Origin: Parabacteroides sp.
GTDB lineage: Bacteria > Bacteroidota > Bacteroidia > Bacteroidales > Tannerellaceae
Direction: 5' to 3'
Assembly: GCA_020026285.1 (NCBI GenBank)
Contig: JAHHQS010000001.1
Coordinates: 1-64,000, forward strand
Length of the DNA: 64,000 nucleotides
Position 1 is the stretch's first letter. Every line of letters begins with the position of its first letter. Below are positions 57,807-64,000 of this stretch, piece after piece. A program made the translations under genes and the position numbers. Below the pieces are notes generated by a model. The model was not told the origin of the DNA, ran no database searches, and saw nothing but the letters and a program-made list of their open reading frames with translations.

Positions 57807-58006
57807 TCTGGATAAATTGATGATTTTTTGATTCGTTTTTTGATTTCTGACATAGGATAAGACTCATGTTTTTTGTTGAATGATATGTATATTAGTATAG
57901 AAATACTATTACCTGCTGGCTGATATCTATCGAAAGAAATCTTTCTTGTGTAGAATTAATGTCAGTGGTGTGTGAAATATCACTTCTTCTATTTATGGAT
58001 ATTGTA

Positions 58007-58043
58007 AAAAGCCGCTAAAGATTGTTCCTCTTTAACGGCTTTT
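58007..58043 (-). terminator. Terminator of the DUF4886-like gene
   Basis: AAAAGCCG plus CTAAAG pairs with CTTTAA plus CGGCTTTT (one mismatch). Read on the - strand it ends in a T-rich tail 41 nt past the gene stop. Confidence 0.8.
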
Positions 58044-58083
58044 CTCGTTATATTGACTGTCTCAATATCTTGGGATATTTTTC

Positions 58084-58869
58084 TTATTCTTTCTCCCTTT
58101 TGATATTTAGCAGGTTAAGATTCTCTAAAACGGTCTTTTGTGCAACCTGTTGGATGTATTCTGCATCCTCGACAGATAGTTCTGCAGTAAAATCTGTTTG
58201 ATATTGTCGTTGATAAATTGTTGTAAAGAAGACATTGGCTGCGATATAACTTCCTATGACGGAAGGATGTTCCAGATCATGGTGGTATAAAACAAGATTA
58301 GGACGTTCTTCTCTAACTTTCTTCCAAGCCATTCCTACCGGAGCACACCAGGCATTGTTGTCGTAGGTCATTTCTAAATATGAAATTTTGAGTCGCTCCT
58401 GCATTCCTTCATATGTGTCATCTAAAGGATAATTCTTTACATAATTTTTGTTCCCATATTTATGAGCCCATGTCATGAAGAATATAATTTTTACTTTGGG
58501 AGAATTGGCTTTTGCTAGTTCACATAACTTTTGAGCGTAGGGATAAGTTTTTGTTATGACTTGTTGGGTTGGAAGAGCAGGATTAGAACTTTGTTCCTGA
58601 ATAACGACATAATCCCAACCTCCTCGTTTTAAGTGATCAAGAAGATTTTGTCTTTTTAAATGTCCGGAAAGTTGTTCTCCTCCGACCAAAGCACGTGTAC
58701 AAGATAGTTTCATGTTTTTGGAAGAAGCTATTTTCTGTACCATTTCAGGAAGGTCGTTTGTGAATGTAAAACTATTACCTATCCATAATACTCGTAAAGA
58801 ATCTGCTGTCTCTGCTGAACATACAATTGTAAACAGACAAAGAATAAGGAATAAATGTAGACGTTTCAT
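58084..58869 (-). CDS. DUF4886-like, SGNH-hydrolase-type secreted protein
   Basis: A 261-residue exported protein: signal peptide 1-19 (cleavage near CSAE), then LRVLWIGNSFTFTNDLP, with Ser33 as probable SGNH nucleophile, and a DxxH pair (Asp198, His201) in HHDLEHPSVIGSY. A central WDYVVIQEQSSNPA resembles block III with the Gln/Asn oxyanion position. Together these define the DUF4886 group of SGNH esterases. Substrate unknown, possibly an acylated or acetylated glycan (inference). It is a single-gene unit with its own terminator. Confidence 0.82.
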   Translation of the reverse strand: MKRLHLFLILCLFTIVCSAETADSLRVLWIGNSFTFTNDLPEMVQKIASSKNMKLSCTRALVGGEQLSGHLKRQNLLDHLKRGGWDYVVIQEQSSNPALPTQQVITKTYPYAQKLCELAKANSPKVKIIFFMTWAHKYGNKNYVKNYPLDDTYEGMQERLKISYLEMTYDNNAWCAPVGMAWKKVREERPNLVLYHHDLEHPSVIGSYIAANVFFTTIYQRQYQTDFTAELSVEDAEYIQQVAQKTVLENLNLLNIKREKE

Positions 58870-58943
58870 TTTTTTCTATTTTAGGATCAATATCTTTAAG
58901 TGAAGTAAAGATAGATAATAGATGTATTCTGCACAAATCTTTT

Positions 58944-58951
58944 TAACTTTG
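58944..58951 (+). promoter_or_regulatory. -7 promoter element of ung
   Basis: TAACTTTG, exact TAnnTTTG, 22 nt before the ung ATG. No convincing -33 TTG at the usual distance. Confidence 0.45.
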
Positions 58952-58973
58952 GTGTATTTGAAAAAGAAATGCT

Positions 58974-59636
58974 ATGAAAGTGAAAATAGAAGAAAGTTGG
59001 AGAGAACAGTTACAAGAGGAATTTGACAAGCCTTATTTTGAAAATTTGGTGGCTTTTGTTAAAAGCGAATATCAGCAGGCACATATCCTTCCTCTTGGAC
59101 ATCAGATCTTTCATATATTTAATGCTTGTCCTTTCGATCGAGTAAAAGTGGTTATCCTGGGACAAGATCCTTATCCGACTCCAGGACAATATTATGGTGT
59201 TTGTTTTTCTGTTCCCGAAGGAGTAGCAATACCCGGCTCTTTGAGTAATATTTTTAAGGAAATACATGATGATTTAGGTAAGCCGATTCCGTCATCAGGA
59301 AATCTGGACCGTTGGGTTGAGCAAGGAGTTTTATCTATGAATTCGGTCCTTACAGTTAGAGCATATCAGACAGGTTCACATCGGAATAGAGGTTGGGAGG
59401 TTTTTACGGATGCAGTAATCAAAAAGTTAAGTGACAAACGTGATCATCTTGTATTCATGTTGTGGGGAAATTATGCAAAAGCAAAAATCTCATTAATTGA
59501 TACCAATAAACATCTGGTCCTGACAGCGGTTCATCCATCACCTCGTTCTGCAGATCATGGATTTTTTGGCTGTAGGCATTTTAGTAAGGCGAATAACTTC
59601 TTGCGTAGTCATGGAATGTCTGAAATTGATTGGTAA
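58974..59636 (+). CDS. ung: Uracil-DNA glycosylase
   Basis: Removes uracil from DNA, starting base-excision repair. The 220-residue family 1 enzyme has the water-activating motif GQDPYPTPGQYYGVCFSVP with Asp65, and the intercalation loop HPSPRSADHGFFG with His187. The length is normal. It has a -7 element close upstream and no visible terminator before pyrH, which has a separate promoter. Confidence 0.97.
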   Translation: MKVKIEESWREQLQEEFDKPYFENLVAFVKSEYQQAHILPLGHQIFHIFNACPFDRVKVVILGQDPYPTPGQYYGVCFSVPEGVAIPGSLSNIFKEIHDDLGKPIPSSGNLDRWVEQGVLSMNSVLTVRAYQTGSHRNRGWEVFTDAVIKKLSDKRDHLVFMLWGNYAKAKISLIDTNKHLVLTAVHPSPRSADHGFFGCRHFSKANNFLRSHGMSEIDW

Positions 59637-59671
59637 GACATCAGTGTAAAGAAATAAGTCGTGAGATAGTT

Positions 59672-59703
59672 TTTGTTGAATCTGAATAAATATCGTATTT
59701 TTG
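59672..59703 (+). promoter_or_regulatory. Promoter of pyrH
   Basis: TTTG at 59672-59675 and TATTTTTG at 59696-59703, 20 nt apart. The ATG follows 30 nt later. Confidence 0.65.
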
Positions 59704-59733
59704 TCATTATACAATTAATTAACAAGAAAAGTT

Positions 59734-60444
59734 ATGGCTAAATATAAACGTATTCTTTTAAAATTAAGTGGTGAATCACTTATGGGTGCCAAACAATATG
59801 GTATCGACGAAGTTCGTTTGAATGAATATGCTGAACAGATCAAAGAAATCTCAGAAATGGGTGTTCAGATTGGTATTGTAATTGGCGGAGGAAATATATT
59901 CCGTGGATTAAGTGGAGCTTCAAAAGGATTTGATCGTGTAAAAGGTGATCAAATGGGAATGTTGGCTACCGTGATCAACAGCCTGGCTTTAAGTTCTGCT
60001 TTGACAGCTTTAGGTGTTAAGGCTAAGGTTTTGACAGCTATTCGTATGGAACCTATAGGAGAATTTTATAATAAATGGCGTGCAATTGAATTGATGGAAG
60101 AAGGATGCGTTGTTATTATGTCTGGAGGAACGGGAAATCCATTCTTTACTACAGATACAGGTTCTTCTTTGCGTGGTATTGAAATTGAAGCCGATGTTAT
60201 GCTGAAAGGTACTCGTGTAGATGGTATTTATACAGCCGATCCGGAAAAAGATCCTACAGCTGTTAAATTCTCTGATATTACTTATGATGAAATTTATACT
60301 CGTGGTTTGAAAGTGATGGACTTGACTGCAACCACTATGTGTAAAGAAAATAATCTGCCAATTATTGTCTTCAATATGGATAAGAACGGAAACTTGAAGA
60401 AGGTTATGAATGGTGAAGACATTGGTACTTACGTTCATAATTAA
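59734..60444 (+). CDS. pyrH: UMP kinase PyrH
   Basis: Phosphorylates UMP to UDP in pyrimidine synthesis; hexameric, regulated by UTP/GTP in other bacteria. The 236-residue amino-acid-kinase fold starts KYKRILLKLSGESLMG, has VIGGGNIFRGLSG, MSGGTGNPFFTTDTG, and ATTMCKENNLPIIVFNM. The MFS gene follows after 20 nt. pyrH and frr, often close together in bacteria, are separated here by that transporter gene. Confidence 0.96.
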   Translation: MAKYKRILLKLSGESLMGAKQYGIDEVRLNEYAEQIKEISEMGVQIGIVIGGGNIFRGLSGASKGFDRVKGDQMGMLATVINSLALSSALTALGVKAKVLTAIRMEPIGEFYNKWRAIELMEEGCVVIMSGGTGNPFFTTDTGSSLRGIEIEADVMLKGTRVDGIYTADPEKDPTAVKFSDITYDEIYTRGLKVMDLTATTMCKENNLPIIVFNMDKNGNLKKVMNGEDIGTYVHN

Positions 60445-60464
60445 TTCCTTTTCTGGTCTTATAT

Positions 60465-61634
60465 ATGGGTAGGAGAAAATCTGGTACATCTTTAATGCTA
60501 TTAATCCCGATAATGACATCATTCTTTGTAATGGGATTTGTAGATTTAGTAGGTGTCGCAACTAATCATATAAAAATTGATTTTAATTTGTCGGACACAA
60601 TGGCAAACTTGTGTCCGACAATGGTTTTTCTATGGTTCTTATTGTTCTCTGTTCCGGCAGGTATTTTAATGAACTATATGGGACGGAGAAGAACTGTCGT
60701 CTTGAGTTTGTCTATCACAACAATTGCTTTGTTAATACCTTTAGTGTTTTATAATTATGCAGCGATGTTGTTGTCTTTCTCTCTATTAGGAATAGGGAAT
60801 ACGTTGTTGCAGGTATCATTAAATCCTCTGGTCTCGAATATTGTTACAGAAGAACATTTGGCCCCTTCATTGTCTGTCGGACAATTTATCAAAGCAATAG
60901 CATCATTTCTTGCTCCGGTAATAGCCGGCTGGGCAGCAGAAGCAATGAATGAATGGAGAGAGTTGTATTCTATTTTTATGTTGATATCATTGGCTTCAAT
61001 TATCGGTCTGGGCTTTTCTGATATTAAGGAATTGGACGATCATTCGGAAAGTGAATCGTTGGAAACTTATAGAAAGCTGATATCAAATAATCTGATACGT
61101 ATAATCTTTGTTGGAATAATCTGTCATGTTGGAATAGATGTCGGTATTAATCTTACTGCACCAAAGTTGTTGATAGATCATTTTGGATATACTGTAGCTG
61201 ATGCCAGCATGGGTGGGGGAATTTATTTCTTTTCCCGAATGATTGGCTGTCTTATTGGAGGTGTTTCACTTTACTTTATAAAGCCTGATCGGTTTTATCG
61301 TTGGAGCGTCTTTGCTTTGATTTTTGCTTTTATAGGATTGTTGACTGCAACTACGGTTGAACAGTTATATATTTCACTAGTCATTTTAGGGTTAGGTAAT
61401 GCAAATATCTTCCCGATCTTACTTTCGAGAGTCCTGAATGCTTTTTCTGACAAAAAAAATGAAGTATCCGGGTTGATGATAACAGGTTTGTGTGGAGGCG
61501 CCCTCTTCGTTCTTCCGATGGGAATACTTTCCGATTGGATGAATTCACAAAAGGGAGCTTTGCTTGTGGTCGGGTTGGGAGTTCTTTATCTGACATACTT
61601 GTCTTATTATAAGAAAATGCATAAGATGAAATGA
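60465..61634 (+). CDS. MFS transporter
   Basis: A 389-residue major facilitator protein with about 12 membrane helices. The signature loop after helix 2 is MNYMGRRRTVVLSLS, and the overall look (VDLVGVATNHIKIDF, QVSLNPLVSN) is that of the FucP/GluP sugar:proton branch, but substrate cannot be told. It shares a likely transcript with pyrH upstream; frr has its own promoter further on. No sugar-catabolic neighbours are present. Confidence 0.88.
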   Translation: MGRRKSGTSLMLLIPIMTSFFVMGFVDLVGVATNHIKIDFNLSDTMANLCPTMVFLWFLLFSVPAGILMNYMGRRRTVVLSLSITTIALLIPLVFYNYAAMLLSFSLLGIGNTLLQVSLNPLVSNIVTEEHLAPSLSVGQFIKAIASFLAPVIAGWAAEAMNEWRELYSIFMLISLASIIGLGFSDIKELDDHSESESLETYRKLISNNLIRIIFVGIICHVGIDVGINLTAPKLLIDHFGYTVADASMGGGIYFFSRMIGCLIGGVSLYFIKPDRFYRWSVFALIFAFIGLLTATTVEQLYISLVILGLGNANIFPILLSRVLNAFSDKKNEVSGLMITGLCGGALFVLPMGILSDWMNSQKGALLVVGLGVLYLTYLSYYKKMHKMK

Positions 61635-61699
61635 TATGGAAATCATATAAATCGGTTCATAAATCTTAGTTTAAAGACATTTCAAAAAAGAAGATACTA

Positions 61700-61731
61700 T
61701 TGCGAGTATTAAATACTTTTTCATATCTTTG
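61700..61731 (+). promoter_or_regulatory. Promoter of frr-rsgA
   Basis: TTG at 61700-61702 and TATCTTTG at 61724-61731, 21 nt apart, a full match. It leaves a leader of about 100 nt before frr. Confidence 0.65.
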
Positions 61732-61835
61732 TTAATGTTAAATAATCAATGAGTTGAACCTCCTTTTGACTTGAAGAAATAATAGATATAATTGAGAATA
61801 TAATAGAATTAAAAACAAATTAATTTGATAAGAAT

Positions 61836-62399
61836 ATGGTTGATACAAAGAAGTTTGTGAAAGAGGCAGAAGAAAAAATGGAATCTGCAATTCTTTATTT
61901 AGATGAACAGTTGGCACATATCCGTGCAGGAAAAGCAAATCCAAAAATTTTGGATGGTATTCGTGTACCTTATTATGGCAGTCTTACTCCATTAAGCAAT
62001 GTTGCATCTATCAGTACTCCAGATGCTAAGACTATTATTATCACTCCTTGGGAAAAGAACTTGATAAAAGAGATTGAAAAAGCAATCTTGAATTCAGAGG
62101 TTGGTATTACTCCAGAAAATAATGGTGAAGTTATTCGTTTAGGAATTCCTCCTCTAACAGAAGATCGTCGTCGTTCTTTGGCTAAACAGTCAAAACAGGA
62201 AGCAGAAACTGCTAAGATCAGCGTTCGTAATGCTCGTCGCGATGCTATTGATGCATTGAAGAAGAGTGTGAAAAATGATGGCGTTCCTGAAGATGTAGAA
62301 AAAGATGCCGAAGCAGATGTACAGAAAGTTCACGATAAGTTTATCAAGAGAATTGATGATTTGTTTGCTGCTAAGGAAAAAGAAATAATGACAGTTTAA
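61836..62399 (+). CDS. frr: Ribosome recycling factor
   Basis: Splits the post-termination ribosome together with EF-G. The 187-residue protein has the two-domain RRF layout: helical bundle start ([15 protein letters not shown]), [23 protein letters not shown], domain II with [16 protein letters not shown], and the return helix [16 protein letters not shown] ... [11 protein letters not shown]. The stop codon overlaps the rsgA ATG by one base, so the two are coupled. Confidence 0.97.
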   Translation: MVDTKKFVKEAEEKMESAILYLDEQLAHIRAGKANPKILDGIRVPYYGSLTPLSNVASISTPDAKTIIITPWEKNLIKEIEKAILNSEVGITPENNGEVIRLGIPPLTEDRRRSLAKQSKQEAETAKISVRNARRDAIDALKKSVKNDGVPEDVEKDAEADVQKVHDKFIKRIDDLFAAKEKEIMTV

Positions 62400-63331
62400 T
62401 GAAGGGACTGGTAATCAAAAATACGGGTAGTTGGTATACGGTATATACTGACGATGGAAAAAATGTAGAGAGCAAGATAAAAGGTAATTTCCGCTTGAAA
62501 GGCATTCGAACCACCAATCCTGTCGCTGTAGGTGACCGGGTGGAAATAGAAGAGAATAAAGAAGGAACTGCTTTTATCACACAGATTGAAGATCGAAAGA
62601 ACTACATCATTCGTAGAGCATCGAATCTGTCTAAACAGGCACATATTATTGCGGCTAATCTGGACCAGGCGATGTTGATAGTAACCGTCAATTATCCGAT
62701 TACCACAACTGTTTTCATAGATCGTTTCCTTGCTACGGCTGAAGCATACCAGGTCCCTGTAAAGATTGTCTTTAATAAAGTGGATCGATATAATGCTGAA
62801 GATCGTGAATATATGGATGCTTTGATCAATCTGTATACAACAATCGGTTATCCTTGTTCAACTTTATGTGCAAAGACCGAAGAAGGACTTGATGCATTGA
62901 AAGCTGATTTGAAGGATAAGATAACATTGCTTTCAGGCCATTCGGGGGTTGGTAAATCAACAATTATTAATAAGCTGATTCCTGGTGTTAAATTGCGTAC
63001 TGGTGATATTTCTGAATATCATAACAAGGGTATGCATACAACAACATTTTCAGAAATGGTTGCTTTGCCGGAAGGCGGTTATCTGGTTGACACTCCTGGC
63101 ATTAAGGGCTTTGGAACGATTGACATGGAAGATGCTGAAATTTCTCATTACTTCCCGGAAATCTTCAAGATTTCAGCGGATTGTCGCTTTGGTAATTGTA
63201 CTCACCGACATGAGCCGGGATGTGCTGTGCTAAAAGCAGTTGAGGAGCATTATATCAGCGAATCAAGATACAAAAGCTATTTAAGCATTTTAGAAGATAA
63301 AGAGGAAAGTAAATACAGAGAAGAATTTTAA
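62399..63331 (+). CDS. rsgA: Ribosome small-subunit GTPase RsgA
   Basis: Circularly permuted GTPase acting late in 30S assembly. In 310 residues: an N-terminal OB fold (about 1-70), then the G4 motif FNKVDRY, the P-loop GHSGVGKST near residue 180, DTPGIKGFG, and a C-terminal zinc knuckle with Cys262, Cys267, His269 and Cys275. The order G4-G5-G1-G3 is the expected permutation. It overlaps frr by one base. A hairpin folds across its own stop codon, and a strong terminator lies 120 nt on. Confidence 0.96.
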   Translation: MKGLVIKNTGSWYTVYTDDGKNVESKIKGNFRLKGIRTTNPVAVGDRVEIEENKEGTAFITQIEDRKNYIIRRASNLSKQAHIIAANLDQAMLIVTVNYPITTTVFIDRFLATAEAYQVPVKIVFNKVDRYNAEDREYMDALINLYTTIGYPCSTLCAKTEEGLDALKADLKDKITLLSGHSGVGKSTIINKLIPGVKLRTGDISEYHNKGMHTTTFSEMVALPEGGYLVDTPGIKGFGTIDMEDAEISHYFPEIFKISADCRFGNCTHRHEPGCAVLKAVEEHYISESRYKSYLSILEDKEESKYREEF

Positions 63332-63342
63332 TTCTTCTCTGT
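63315..63342 (+). other. Hairpin across the rsgA stop codon
   Basis: A perfect 12-bp stem (63315-63326 with 63331-63342) with a TTTA loop includes the TAA stop. There is no T-run behind it, so it is not a typical terminator. Confidence 0.6.
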
Positions 63343-63450
63343 TGCTTTGCTTGGCAAATCAGACCTTGCTATTTGTTAATAATAAAAAATCATTCCGTAT
63401 ATTAATGCGTGATGATTCCTTTCAGAAAATCTTTTTTATATCAATAATGT

Positions 63451-63487
63451 AAATCAATCAGTCGGCATCTCTGATTGATTTTTTTGT
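63451..63487 (+). terminator. Strong terminator downstream of rsgA
   Basis: AAATCAATCAG/CTGATTGATTT (63451-63461 with 63471-63481), 9-nt loop, then TTTTTG. Confidence 0.85.
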
Positions 63488-63578
63488 TTGTATGCCATAA
63501 TGTATCCGGAAATATACTTCAGTTTAAAAAAGTCATGAATGATTTTAATGTTTTTGTTTGATATTTTCTTTGATTTAC

Positions 63579-63626
63579 ATTGGTGAATTAATTAATTCAT
63601 TATTGTGAATTATTTAATTCACCAAT
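63579..63626. promoter_or_regulatory. Paired palindromic, operator-like sites
   Basis: A 21-bp inverted repeat with one mismatch (63579-63599 with 63606-63626, 6-nt loop). Each arm contains its own palindrome: GAATTAATTAATTC (63585-63598) and GAATTATTTAATTC (63607-63620), with centres 22 bp apart, about two helical turns. This is the layout of two dimer-binding sites on one face of DNA. The partial regulator gene begins 280 bp downstream. Confidence 0.5.
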
Positions 63627-63906
63627 ATGAATCAAAATAAAGTTTGATACATTATAATAGAGAATACCTTGTTATAAGTTGATATGGTATTAATTATATT
63701 CATATAATCTAAATAAAATCAGTTAGTTAATCTGAAATATCAATAAGAAATAACCGGAAATATTTGAAGAAAATCTTTTTTATATAATATATAAAATACT
63801 ATTAAATAAATAAGTTAAATATTGTTTATATACATTCTGTTTATAATATAATATCCTATATTTATGGAAAAATAAACCTAGTATTCATATTTGAAACCGA
63901 TATATC

Positions 63907-64000
63907 ATGAATGATGAAAATAGTTCTACCTCTGAATTTAGCTACGTAATTCCTATGTTGAAAAAAGGTTTTGATATGCTGGAAGTTATGACGCTTTATC
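63907..64000 (+). CDS. Start of a probable regulator (partial)
   Basis: An open frame runs from ATG at 63907 to the window edge (31 codons). After a polar lead (MNDENSSTSEFSYV) comes IPMLKKGFDMLEVMTLY, reminiscent of the first helix of IclR-type helix-turn-helix regulators. The piece is too short for certainty. An AT-rich upstream region and the operator-like palindromes 280 bp before it fit a regulated gene. Confidence 0.4.
   Translation, partial: MNDENSSTSEFSYVIPMLKKGFDMLEVMTLY

Larger units (their letters stand above)
57752..58083. other. 332-bp gap, fabI promoter to DUF4886 gene end
   Basis: Holds the fabI promoter at the left and a terminator at the right. Between them are only short palindromes (TAGTAT/ATACTA at 57893-57908) and AT-rich DNA. 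No gene seen. Confidence 0.6.
63332..63906. other. 575-bp gap at the right end
   Basis: Very AT-rich. Contains the rsgA hairpin and terminator, then the paired palindromes at 63579-63626, then about 250 bp of almost pure A/T leading to the partial gene at the window edge. No gene or clear TAnnTTTG element was found. Confidence 0.6.

Noticed and set aside
63604..63625. Possible Rex operator (TTGTGAA...TTCACC)
   Set aside because: The half-sites are 8 nt apart instead of the usual 4, and the right arm lacks the final ACAA.

Overview
The window is chromosomal DNA of a Bacteroidota bacterium, most likely order Bacteroidales. The evidence is the RprX/RprY-type two-component pair, a MurF-alanine racemase fusion, three type IX secretion (T9SS) genes (sprA, porU, porV), a penicillin-binding protein FtsI with a PASTA tail, a GSCFA-family protein, and promoters that fit the Bacteroidota -7 consensus TAnnTTTG instead of a -10 TATAAT. 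The DNA is AT-rich by eye. I found no rRNA, tRNA, CRISPR array, prophage or intact insertion sequence. Nearly all genes are conserved housekeeping genes, so the species cannot be fixed from this alone.

Layout. 1-1.4 kb: a secreted sulfatase broken by two homopolymer frameshifts (- strand). 1.7-5.5 kb: dgt, then the rprX-rprY pair. 5.6-9.1 kb (- strand): a GSCFA-family SGNH-type protein followed by the murF-alr fusion. 9.2-9.5 kb: a tiny secreted protein that looks like an isolated T9SS C-terminal sorting domain. 9.5-10.2 kb: non-coding, with several hairpins. 10.2-15.8 kb: dxs, trkA, trkH, ruvA. 15.8-29.8 kb: sprA, rex, a fumarylacetoacetase-family gene, porU, porV, ispF. sprA encodes the outer-membrane translocon, porU the sortase and porV the shuttle, so the core of one secretion machine lies within 14 kb. 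30.1-35.5 kb: a SUI1/YciH-like factor, an AddA-type helicase-nuclease, psd and pssA (phosphatidylethanolamine synthesis), and a small membrane protein. 35.5-37.4 kb: tadA with a small ribbon-helix-helix-like gene (- strand), diverging from yraN and birA.

37.6-53.6 kb is the division and cell wall (dcw) cluster: rsmH, ftsL, ftsI, murE, mraY, murD, ftsW, a 650-bp gap, murG, murC, ftsQ, ftsA, ftsZ, then a YqeY-like gene. It makes the lipid II precursor and the division ring in pathway order; mraZ is not next to rsmH. The gap holds a terminator, a long near-perfect hairpin and a new promoter, so the cluster is probably at least two transcription units. 53.7-63.3 kb: cstA, then on the - strand an endonuclease/exonuclease/phosphatase-fold lipoprotein, a Sua5/YrdC protein, fabI and a DUF4886-like protein, then + strand ung, pyrH, an MFS transporter, frr and rsgA. 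The last 670 bp hold a strong terminator, a pair of nearly identical palindromes like an operator, and the first 31 codons of a probable regulator.

No clear undescribed multi-gene system is present. The best leads are small: the isolated sorting-domain protein, the structured ftsW-murG gap, the paired palindromes near the right edge, and the near-leaderless divergent promoters at 36.1-36.2 kb.
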